A stretch of 64,000 nt of DNA from Yamagishiella unicocca. Taxonomy: Eukaryota; Chlorophyta; Chlorophyceae; Chlamydomonadales; Volvocaceae. This document shows positions 1 to 12,000 of this stretch, in pieces. The notes below the pieces were generated by a model that searched no databases, was not told the DNA's origin, and saw only the letters and a list, made by a program, of their open reading frames with translations. The stretch is from assembly GCA_003116995.1 (NCBI GenBank), contig BDSL01000001.1:2294001-2358000 (forward strand), given 5' to 3'. Position 1 is the first letter of the stretch. Each line of letters opens with the position of its first letter. Both the position numbers and the translations under genes were made by a program.

Positions 1-51
1 GCCGAAATCGCATGCACCCTGTGCATGTCCTCGCATCGGCCGGCGGCTCAC

Positions 52-3000
52 CTCGCCATCTCCTTTCTGCAGCACCCTCTCGATGGCTCTCGCCCACACC
101 TTGCAGCTGCCCCCAAACTTCTTGGTTACTGTGCGGATCACCTGCTCGGACAGCTCATCGCGCTCGCTGCGCTCAAAGATGCCTGGCGGCGAAGGGGAAG
201 AAGGGGGGGGGGGTGGCGCGGAGGCGGGGCCGATAAGGGCAACACGGCAGGGAGGGACAAGTAGGTAATTCGACAGGTAGGTGGTTAGCACAGGTAGCCG
301 GGACAGGCAGGTAGTTGGGACAGGAAGGTGGCATTGGTAGACCACAGTGACACAATTAACGCTTGCCCACTCACCCAGCGCCGCCAGATACATTTTCTTC
401 TGGTCGGTGTACTGCAGTGCCCGGCGCAGCAGCGTCATGGCCGCCTCCTCGGGGGTGGGCGAGGTGCCGTACGCGTTCTCCAGGTTGAGCCACGCCACCC
501 ACACGTTGAACTTCTCGCCCTCCTCCCTGGAGCGACCGGTGGCGCGACGGGTGGAGGTGGGATGGAGGTTAAGAGGATTGCTCGCAGGAGTGGACAGGCA
601 GCGTGCAATGCATGTCGGCCACGTCAAGGGTCATCGCGGGAACGGCCCGGGGCCCCGACGAATGCGGCGCCACAGCGGGGCCTTGGCAGGCTAGCACAGG
701 TGGAGCTGGCGCGAGGCAGTGCGTGGAGGAAGGGCTTTCGCACGTCGTTTTAACCCCGAGTCGGTGGCAGAGAGCGCCGCGCAGGAGGTAGATAAATCGT
801 GCATGTCGCTTTGCGGGGGAAATCAGCCAAGGCGCCCACGGGGATAGTGGGGCGCGCTGGATAGTTGTCCACCGCTGTCCGCGCCGAAGCGAACGCTACC
901 CTTGACTTGAATGCTCCTTTTCAGGCAATAGAACACTTGAACAAGATGCCAACTTCCATACAACAAACATGCGTTTTGGGCGCGGTTTGCGCCTTGTTTT
1001 CCCTTCCCTCGGTGCCCCGCTCACCGGTAGTTGATGGTGGCTAGCGCCCGCTGCGCCACCCTGCGCGCCGCCCCCGGGTCCCCCAGGCTGATGTGCAGCG
1101 CCATGTACTTGATCCACACGAAGCTGCTGTTGGGGCTAGCCAGCACCAGCCGCTCGTAGTCCTCGGCGGTGGTGGGCGCGGCCGAGCCGGAGAGGCGGGC
1201 AAGCTCGGCGGCCCTGCAGGGCAGGGCAGGCCATGGCGCTGATGTTCAGCCGCGTTTGCGCGTCAGGCCGAATCAGGAAGGGCAATGCGGTTTTGGGAGG
1301 GGCAGGTGGATATCCCTTCACAACGCGAAGATCACCCATGCGGAGGACATGTCGACAGCGTGCTCCGCCGCAGCTGGGTCAACCTGTGCGCCAAGATGCC
1401 GGAGAGCGATGCCGGCACCGGTGAGCTACAGGCCGTCGCCCCGAGGAGGGCCCCCTTCCCGGCCCTGACGCGCACCGGATCTCCTTCTCCTGCTGCTCCT
1501 TTTGGCGCTTCTTCTGACCCTTGGAGAGCTTGGGTTCCTCGCCCTCGGCCGCGTCACCGCCAGGGGCGGCGCTGCCGCCGACCCGTGGGTCGTCTGCCAG
1601 CAGCAGCTCGCCCCACGGTGCGGTCAGGTCCAAGTTGCCGGTGGAGGTGGTGCCTGCGGTGACGGGGCAGCAGGACGGGGGGGGGGAAATAGGGGGAGGC
1701 CGAAGCGGCAACGGGGGGGCCGGCGGGAGCAGTTGGGGGCCGCCGGAACGATGTGCGAACGCTGCTGGCGGCAGCCCTGAGGCAGCCGCCGCCCACCGCA
1801 TCCGTTTCCGTAATAGTACATGGCAGCGCGCCCACCCGCCTAATCATCGCTTGGGGCAGTCCATCAGTCAGTTCGGCGGGCAGCCGGTTCGGCTGGCAGG
1901 CAGGCGGGCGCCCAATCTCACCAGGTCTGGAGCGTGCAAGGGCGCTGCGACCTCCCGCCTTCCCATCCACGTCCTCCCCGTCCGCGCCGCCGTTGCCGCC
2001 CTCTTCGTCATCCCCATCCGCCATTTCGGCGTCGCCATCAGCACCTCCGCTGTTGTCATCGTCACCTTCCTCCTCCTCCTCTTCCTCCTCCTCGTCGTCG
2101 TCACCGTCATCCGACACATCCACATCGTCGACGTCGACGTCCGAGTCGATAGCAGCCGCCTGCTCGTCCTCGTCGTCGTCGTCCGACTTGGCGCTGGCGT
2201 CCTCGTCCTCCTCGCCGCCGCCGCCGCTGCTGCCAGCCTCGTCGTCGCTATCACCCTGCGGCCCGCCATGACACAAACGCCCCACAAAACGCAAAGCACG
2301 TCAACAGGATCCCAATCGCGGCTGCGTTTTTCGCTCGGTTCTGGTAGCCGCAAGGCTGAAACATACCCCAGCCATAGCCCCAGCCATAGCCCCAGCCATA
2401 GCCATAGCCACCCGCCTAACCCGGCCCCTGGCGCCCTCACAGTGTCACGCTGTCACCAACCCAGCTCACCTGCGCCGCCGCCGCGTCGGCGATCTCGTCG
2501 TCGATGTCGGCGCCTCTCCGCCGCTTGGCCGCCCCGGTCCCCTTCGCTCCCTCCGCTCCCTCCGCCTCCTTCACCGCCGAGGGCTTGATGGACAGCGACA
2601 GCCGGTTGCCCTCCAGGTCGATCTTAGTCACCACCGCTCGCACCGGCTGCAGGCGGGAGGGGCCGGGGCATCATGCGCATTAAACGTAGGTGTACGCGCC
2701 ACGCAAGAACAGGGGCCCGCACAAAGGTGTGGGTGAGGTGAGGCGACTTGTTCCTGGCGCCGCCATGAGGCATCAGGACGCCAGGAGCCACACAGCGGGC
2801 CACCGCCATGTACGAGGTCCCATATACCGGCATTGCCACCGTCCTGGCGTAAGCCGTAATCGTCTGCTGTAGAATCCCCTGCCCCGCGCTTCTAACGCCC
2901 GGTCAAGAGCTCCACCTGCACCCACCTACCTTCAAGCAGGTGCTTCGTGCGCTGCGCCGAACTAGCACTTGTAGGATCATCATCACCACCCCAGTCCATT

Positions 3001-6000
3001 TGACTGCGCCGCACCGCACCGCACCGCACGCCACCCCACTGCAGCCGATCAGCGCTTTCAAAGTGCGCTCACCTGCTTGACCTTGAACGTGGCGTCGATG
3101 TCCTTGACGGGCCCGTCCGCCAGCTCGCTGATGTGCGCCAGACCCACCAGCGCCGGGTTGCCGTCCACCTCCACAAACAGGCCGTAGCGCTCCACCCGCC
3201 GCACGCGCCCCGAAACCAGCTGCCCCTCGCTCAGCTCGGACAGGGACTGCGCCGCAGTGGTGGACGGCTGGCGCGTGGAGGAGCTGTGGGAGCGAAGCAA
3301 CGAAGGGGGGGTATCGTAAGCCTTAGGAAATAAAAAAGAGGGATATGGTAAGTAATTGGAAAAAAGACAGCGTTTTATAAAAGCGATATGATCACCGAAA
3401 CTTCGAGAGGTGTGGTGGTTGTTTTTGGCACAGGAAACTGGCGCATGATGAAAGGCGGAGGCCCCCCTTCCTCCACTTCCTCACCGCAGAGTGAGCGCCA
3501 CCCTGCCGTCCTCCTGCACACGCAGCACACGCGCCTCCAGCTTCATGCCGGGCGGGAAGGCGGCGGACGGGTCCTCGATGAAACCGTCCGACAGGTTGCC
3601 CAGCTTGATGTGGCCGTCGCGGAACCTGCAGGGGGGCCGGGAGGGGGCAGCAGGGGGCGTCAAAGAGGAGTCGTGACGGGGCCGGGAGGGGGCAGCAGGG
3701 GGCGTCAAGGAGGAGTCATGACGGGGCCGAGAGGGGGCAGCAGGAGGCGTCAAAGAGGAGTCGTGACGGGGCCGGGAGGGGGCAGCAGGGGGCGTCAAAG
3801 AGGAGTCGTGACGGGGCCGGGAGGGGGCAGCAGGGGGCGTCAAGGAGGAGTCATGACGGGGCCGAGAGGGGGCAGCAGGAGGCGTCACAGTGGAGTCGTG
3901 GCGGAGCCGGCCTGGAGAGCCGTGCACTTCCAGATGCGAAGCTCTTGTGCCAGCCAAAGTAGCCAGCTGGCGCAACGCCCACAAGTCCCGCAAGTCCCAA
4001 TGCGACAACCCAATGCTCACCCCGCACCGATCAGCAGCATGGACACTGCCACCGCCCACCTTAACCTCCACATGCACCTCCGGTCCCAGCCATACCCGAG
4101 AATCCTCTTGCTGTCCCCCTTCCATGTCCTCAACCCCTTACCCTCCCTCCCTCACTTCCCTCCTTTCAACCCTTTGCCGTTCCCTTCCTCCCTCCCTCCC
4201 TCCCCCCAGCCCCGCGCGCACTCGCCTGTCCAGCGCCACGAAGAGGCCCTTGGCGTCGCAGCGTTTGACGTAGCCCGACACGGTCTGCCCCACCTTCAAC
4301 GAGTCAGCGCTCAGCAGCTCGGCCGCCGCCACCTGCGCAGCCGCAGCCGCGGCCGCACCCTTGCCCGCCTTGCCTGCCGCCGCCGGCACCTTAGCGGCGG
4401 CGCCCGACACTGCACCCCCCCGCGACGGCCGCAGCGACAGCACCGCGAAGTCGCCGTCGCGGCCCAGCATGCGCACACGCACAAAGGCGCCCTCCCGCAG
4501 CCCCGCCAGCGCGTCCGCCACCCACTCGTCGTGCACGTCCGTCAGCGCCACGCGCCCCGCCTTCTTGTGCCCGAGCGCCACCGTCACGCCGGCGCCCGAC
4601 ACAGCGGCGATGCGGCCCATGACCAGCGCGCCGTCGGGCGGCAGCTGGCCCGCGGCCGACCCGTGGGTCGTCCCGCTGCACGGGTTCACCAGCGACAGGT
4701 CCAGCATGTGGCGCTTGGCGTTGACCGCCAGCACACGCGACACGACGGGCGTGCCCGGCGGGAAGGCTGTGGCCAGGTCCGCGAGGACGTCCGGGTCGAG
4801 TGAGGCGTCCAGGGCGGCACAGCGGCCGCGGACCGCGGGGCCGCCGCCCAGCCACAGCGCGTCGTCGCTCACCTCCAGCACGAAACACACGAGCTGCTGG
4901 CCGGGCACCAGGTCGGATAGAGCCACGGTGGGCACCTGGGGCTCGCCCTGGGGGGCGAAGGAAAGGGAGAGGGAGAGAGGGAGAGAGATAAGAAACACGT
5001 GAGGGGAGGGGTTGTAGCAGGATGGTTGTGGTTGTTGTGGTAGTTGGTAGTTGTGGTATCGTAGTGCTTACGGTAATGATGTAGCGCACGTGCCTAGTTG
5101 TTGACGGGGTTGGAGCAGGGGTAACGCGGCCGAGTGCAGGAGATGGTATGTGGGTTTCCGCCCTCAAAAGGTGTTGGATCGGAGGCGCAGGTGGTTGCCC
5201 TGAGAATGTTGTGACACCAGCTGAACGCCAGGAACCCATGTTGGACCCAAGCCGAGTGCGCTGCTAGGTGTGCGTGTCCGCGGCGCCACAGCTGTGCGCA
5301 AGCCCCGTGTTCGGAGGGCACTGCGCGCTCGCTGGCGCCGCGGGGGGATGTTGCTTTCGTGCGGTGAGAAAACTCCGCCTCGTCCCACGGACGTTACGGC
5401 CGGGCGGGAAGACTCGCACGTTCAAGATGCGTGTTCACTGATAGCTCCACGAACAAGACCCGCCTCCCCAACCAGCACAGCTCCTCCAACAGTACACTCT
5501 GCAGGTCTTGCGTGTAAGACCACCAGGAAACCAGTCCGGTGTAACCCATGTGGCTAGGTGGCGAGATGGGCGCCCGCCCCCAGCCGTACCTTCTTCGCCA
5601 CCGCCAGCCGACCGGGCCGCAGCGACAGGTCCAGTGCTCCGTGCCTGTGGCCCTCGCCGCCCTGCAGCCGCCCCAGCACCACCGCCTCCACCGTCTGCTG
5701 CAACCGGAACCCATCCAGTGGGTTACGACTTGCGCCATTCGCCGCCGCCCCGCCGGCCGCGGCCACGGGCTCGCCCTTGCGGGCCTTCTTCTTCGCTGGC
5801 CCCGGGGCCGCGGCACCGCCGCTGCTGCCCTCCGTGCCCGCCGCCGCCGCCGCGGCCGCCGCCACCAGCGCCTTGACATCTACATCCAGCACTTCCGTCA
5901 CGTGTATTCGGCCAGTGGCCTTGCCGCCGCTGATCGACACGTCCAGCTGGTGCGGCTGGATGCCGGTGACAACGGCCTCGACCACCGACCCAGGGGTCAG

Positions 6001-9000
6001 CTGCACCTTGCCGGCGGCGCCGGCGGCGCTGCCGCCGCGGGCCTTACTCTCGCCGGCGGCGCGCGTCAGCGGCACGTGGCACAGGATCCGGCCGGTGGGG
6101 GCGTCTGGCGGCAGCGCCGCCACAGTAGCGGCGACCCGCTGTCCGACGGTGAAGGCGCGAGGTACCCGGTCGGCACGCGGCGTGTTGTAATCGGTGACGG
6201 CGGCGTAGGCGAGGAGTGAGGCGTGTTGCGGCAGCGACAGTATGAGGTACTCGCCGCTGCGGATGCCCTCCACCACCGCCTCCACGGCGGTGCCGGCCTG
6301 CACGCAGCAGGCAGCTGGCGGTTAGGGGTGCGCACGGAACCAAAGTGACCGGGAGCAGGGCGCTAAGCCGCTGAACCCTCGATTGATGCCCCAACCAAGG
6401 ACGCTACGTGAGGCTACTGACGGCGGCGGCAACCCCTGAGAAGGACTCCGGCATGCCCTTGTTGCCGGGCGTTTCCCGCCCATGGAGTCCCCGACCCGCC
6501 GAGCCACACGCCACGGCCCCCTGAGACCTTCGGCAGCAGCGGCGGCAGCAGTGGCGGCAGCAGCACCCCAGCACCACGGTGGCAGCGCAACCGCAGCACA
6601 TCGCAAGTCACACGCGAGGGGCCCACACCAGGCCAGGGCCAGCGACCCGGCAGCGCACCTTGAGCTTGCTGGCTGCCGCCTTGGCAGCCGCTGTGTCCTT
6701 GGCCGCCGCCAGCATGTCCTGCTTGAGGCTGAGCTCCACCAGGCCCTGGTGCCCCACCACGTCCAGCACCCTGCCCTGCACCCGGGCACCCACAGCCGGG
6801 GACGATCCCGCGACTCCAGTGTGGCTGGCAGGAACCAAACCCACCACGTCCTGCAGTGGGGTCAAGGGGGCGAGTGGCTGTTGATGTATGGCTGGTGCCG
6901 GTGCAGCCCAGCGGCAATGCCGGCATGGGGAGGCGCGCAGGGGCAAACAAGTGGGTACCGGAGAGGTTACGATCGATTGCGAATTTGCGATCACCGGAAG
7001 GTGGCCAGCGTGGAGGACGGGGTAGGCGATAGCACCACCAAAGGGTGCCTGCGTGTGACCACCTAGCGACTCCCAACGACTTCCAACCGCCACGCACCGG
7101 GTGGTTGTCCATGTCGCACACGATGCCGTACTCCTTGACCTCGTGCACCGTGACACCCGCCAGGCCGCCCAACGGGAACAGCCGCGCGGGGTCCGACTCG
7201 GCAGCGGCGGCGGCGGCGGCGGCGTCCGTCTCTGCGCGCAGCGACTGCACCTGCTGCATCTCCCTGCGGTACGGCGGCGGCGGCAGCGGCGGCGGCTTTA
7301 GTGATTGTGGCAGCTAGAGCTTTCGTGTCTGCATATATGGTAGCGGGTGTGGCGGTAGTGAGGAAATGCCATACCACTAATCCATCGACCCGTAGGGCGC
7401 GGTGCGCTTGGTTCCTGAGGCGACCCCCCAACTCCATGCATCCCCAAACGTATGCACCAAACAGTTTCCTGTCCGGCTTCTTAGTACACGGGCTTTCCTC
7501 ACCAACCCCACGAATCCAAAGCAACCAGTCATCCAGCTTTCTCGAAAGTCCCCCCTCATGCTCCGCCCCTGCTGTCCGCAAAGACATGAGCACTCAGCTG
7601 CTGCGCAACCATCCACGGTATGCGCTTACCACACGCCACGCAAGCCTGCCCGCGGCCGGCCCTCCGAACCCCGGCTCACCCCGACACCATCCCTTCTCCT
7701 ACGCTCTCTCCCCTCCCTGGACCTGCCTGAAGTAGTCCAGCAGGTATGACGCGTCCGAGGAGGCAGTCGCCGAGGGCCGCAGCAGCAGCGTGAAGCGCTG
7801 GCGGGCGGAGTCGGTGGTGGCCACCTGGGCTCGCACGCTCTGCCCCTCGCTGAACAGCTGCCGGGGGTCGGACACGAACACGTCGGACAGCTGCGGGAGG
7901 CCGGCGCGGCCTGGTTGCGGGCGGGGTGGGGGAAAGAAGGCGAATGAGCTTGGGTGATACGGGGCGAGCGGACCGATACGTGTGCGTGTGTGTATGTGTG
8001 CGCGGGGGGTGCAAACCGGATCCGGTGCGGTCGCGGAGGGGGGGGCAAAGGGCGAGAGGGGAAAGTACCGGCAGTCAGTACAGGGCACGACCGGGATGAG
8101 GGTCCTCACCCAGGCAAGCGCGTAGGGGCACACGGCACGGCGCGGCACGGCACGGCCCGTGCCTCACCCCGGCGGGACCCCCTGCCACTGCACGACGCCG
8201 CCTACTCACCCGTAAGGCCCGCCAGGAAGCGCACGTACACCGCGTCCGGCGTCACCGAGGCCACGTAGCCCGGCAGCACCGCCCCCTCGCGCACGTCGGG
8301 GAACGCCCGGGGCAGCGAGCCGGCGGCTGCGGCGGCCAGCAGCGAGGGCTTGCGGCTCACTCGCAGACAGCGCTGCGCCTCCAGCCGGTCTAGCACCACC
8401 ACGCGGCCTGAGGGGGCGGGAGGAGGGGAAGGAAAGGGGGGCAAACGGGGGCGGAGAAACCCGTTGGTCAGCAATTAAGGGTGGTAAGTAGGATCGACTG
8501 GAGACAGGTCGGGGGGAGGAAGGGGGAGAAACACGGTGAATGGATCAAAGGAGGAGAGGCATTGACGGGAGGGGAAGGGGGGATTGGAAGGTGCGTTCCA
8601 CAATGTGTGCTGCATGGGGGCTGGTAAGCGCGGTGCTGGGGAGGACGCGCAAGCGCGGTGCAAGGGGCGAGGGCTGGTGCCCTCCCAAACGGCAGCGAGG
8701 GAAAGGGTGGGCGAGCTGGCCTGCGGTGGTGTGCGCTACCTTGAGCGCCTCCTCGCTACCCCCCTGTGGGGCTGTCTCCCACCCATCCACTCATCCACTC
8801 ATCCACCCATCCGCCCATCCACCCATCCACCCATCCACTCATCCACTCATTCACCCATCCAGCCCTGCGCCCAGCTCACCCAGCTCGCTACCCGGCCGCA
8901 CGGCCGACTTGAACGCCTCCACCGCCGCCGGGTGGTCCGACAGGTGCGCCACCTCCAGCCGGGCCCGCACGCCGCCGCCGCCGCCGGGGGCCGCCAGCTG

Positions 9001-12000
9001 GCAGATGTAGTAGGCGGTGGTGGGGGCACCGGGAGCCGGCGCCACCTCCCCCGCATGGACCTCCAGAACCACCGCCTCTGCCACGTCACCTGGCTGCAAC
9101 CCACCCAGAGGGTCCGGGGCGGCGGCACCGGTGCCGTTGGCGGCGGCGGCGCCGTTGGCCGCCGCTTTCGTGGTAGCGGCTGGAGCTGCTGCTCCTGCTG
9201 CTGCTGCTGCCGACTTGGGCGCTAGAGAGAGCTTGATGCGGCCCCCTGCTGCGGCCTTGATGGTGGCTTTGACCACCTGGCCGACGGTGAACACGTCCTT
9301 GGCGCTCTGGCCTGGTGACAGCCCCAGCTCGCTGTGCGGCGCAACACCCGACAGGCCGCCGAAGAAGCCCACGAACACACCCAGTCGGTCGTGAAAGCCT
9401 GGGGGAGGCGGGGAGGAAGCGGTGCGGGAAGCGGAGGTCATGGGGCTGCGAAGCTGCGGAGGCACGCCTGCTCTGCCAGCGCGGGGAAGAGCAACCAGCA
9501 GAAGAGGAGGTCCCCAGCTGGGTCCCGGTCAGGGTCGCAGGACCTGGAGGCTCCACAGCACCGACATCCCCGTGTCTCGCCAGTCCTCCACGCGCCACTA
9601 AACTTGGTCTAACCCCCCACCCCCACCATGAACCCTACTACCACGGCCCGGGCCGGCCCTACTCGGCCCCCCGCCCCTCCAAGCTCCCACCACCTCACGT
9701 CGCTTTAGCTTAGCCGCCAAAGGTCATATTACGACCTTCGGCTTTAGTATCCCGAAGCCAGTTCTCCAGCATGCATCTCAAAACGCCTGTTCTAAACGGT
9801 TTTTTCTGGCATCCAAGGGTCTCCCTCGAAACCCACCACCTCACGCCCGACCCCACCCCCCGACCCCGGCCCAACCCACCAGTCACAACACCGTGGAACC
9901 GCGCCCCCTGTGCCGCCTGCGTCGCCGCCACCAGCGGTACCGCCTTGGTGCCCAGAAGGGCCTTACGCAGCGTCAGCGTCAGCCGCCGTGCGCCGGGGTC
10001 CACCTCCAGCACCCTCGCCTCCACCCGCTCCCCCACCTTGACCTTTACCCGGCCCCCCGCCTTGGACCCGTCCTTCTTAGCCCCCGCCTGCGCCCCCGCC
10101 AGCTCCGATGCGTGGAGTGCCGGCACCGCGCCCTTGACACCCTCCGCGATCGAAATCAGCAACGGCCCGTCGCCGTGGCGATCGGGCACCGAAACCACGG
10201 TGCCAGTGACGAGCATGCCGGGCGCGAGGTCTGCGTACGACAGTACGACAGCGTTGACCTGGCTGGGCCGTACGGTGGCCGAGGCCATGCCGTCCATGAG
10301 GCGGTACCCGATGACACGCGCGGGGAGTTTGGTGCCGGCCTGCGGGCGGGGAGGGGGGAGCGTGTGTGTGTGTGTTTTGGCGGCACGTGGGCGAGGGAGA
10401 GAGGTAGGTGTGCGATGGCGGTTTTGGCGCGGTACGGCGCTTTCCGACGCAAAAGATAGCAGAAGGGTATGGCTTCTACATCACCATTCAGGTAAAGTAC
10501 GCCGCATGCAAGCAAACGAAATTGCAACCGAAAATGATATACCGTACACACCCACCACCGTCCGGCTGGTTCATTTCCCGTGTAGCCTCCCGGATTCGAG
10601 CTGCGCCGAAACACACACGCACAAGCGCACTCGCACCTTGAAACGCTTGCCGAGCTCCGCCACCGCCGCCTGCCGCTCCAGCTTCTCCTCCAGCGCGTTG
10701 CTGACGTGGCAGTACGCCGGCACCGGCCCCTCCGGCAGCCCGTTGAGCCGCAGCAGCAGCCCAGGGCCGTCCGCGGCATCCACCCGCACCACCTCGGCCT
10801 CCGGAAACACGCTTCCCAGCATGGGCACGGGGCTGGGCAGCGCCATCGCCATAAGGTGCGGCAGCAGCGAGAGGCCGGCGCGCTTGGCGGCGGGGTCGAT
10901 GTACAGCAGCCGGGCGCGCAGCTTGGTGCCCTCCGCGTAGGCCTTGCGCCAGTTGATGGGCGCGGCGGCGGGGGCGGCGGTGGGCAGGTGGTAGGCGTCG
11001 ACGGTGCCGTGGAAGAAGGTGAGGAAGGAGACCAGCAGGCCGTTGGAGAGGACCTGCGGGCGGGTGGGTGGGGGAGGGGAGGGGAGGGGTCGGCGAGGGC
11101 GGGGTGGGGTATTGACGGATGGGAACGACGGGTGCGGGGCGCGGCGGGACCGAAGCGGTGGTGTAGGAAGGAGGGGCTGCGAGGCCACGTGACCTCACCC
11201 CGACAAGCTCCCCCGCCCCCGCCACCTCGGCCTGCTGTTGCCGTAGTAGTGCAACTCCCAGGCGCCAGTCACAGCACGTCGACCAGCCCCTCCCCTCCCC
11301 TCCCCTCCCCCTGCCGTACCCACCTTGCGAACTTTGACGTTGAGCAGCGCCCCCGGCAGCAGGCACTCCATGCCCGTGATGCTGTCCCCCTCGTGAATCA
11401 CGGCCCCCGCCACGTCGCCAGGGGCGCAGCTGACAAGCACGTTGCGCTTGTCGGAGGCGTTGCGGACCACCACATCGAGCAGCCCGCCGACCTGAGGGGC
11501 AGGGGGGGGCACCGCGCACCGGGGGTGTATGCAACACGTCCTACCGCGTGTTGGCGATGGTGGGTGCGACCCCGCGACGATAGGGACGTAGGGTGGCAAG
11601 GACGGCAACGGGGGAGCGCACGGGGTGGCACAGTCCGTACACAGAGAAGGGAACGGGCGCAGGAAGAGCGGTGCGTGGGCGGCGAAGGCGGCGTGTGATG
11701 GTGCCGGACGCAGGGCTGCTGCCGAGTGCGCTCACCTGCAGCGCCACCCCCTCGCCGAACTGCGCCTCGTGGTCCCTCTTCCGCAGGAAGCCGCTGGTGC
11801 CCTGAGGTCCGTGGGAGGAGGGGGAAGGGGAGGAGGGGGAGGGAGAGGGGGGGCGGGAGCGTGAGGGGGGGAAGGGGGAGGGGGAGCGGGGGGGTCCGAA
11901 GGCGGGGTGGAGTGGAGGAGGGGCGGGTTGTTAGATCCAAGCGCCGGGGGATAGCCACGGGTTGCAATTCATGGGCAACGTTGCGTGCGGGTCGGCGGCG

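Noticed and set aside
1521..2588. 355-residue plus-strand frame rich in Ser/Arg/Val
   Set aside because: Antisense to RRP5 exons and introns; the hydrophobic stretch is the complement of the Asp/Glu codon run.
2925..2985. GTGATGATGA on the minus strand of an RRP5 intron, like a snoRNA box C
   Set aside because: No CTGA box D at a suitable distance and no terminal stem; most likely chance.
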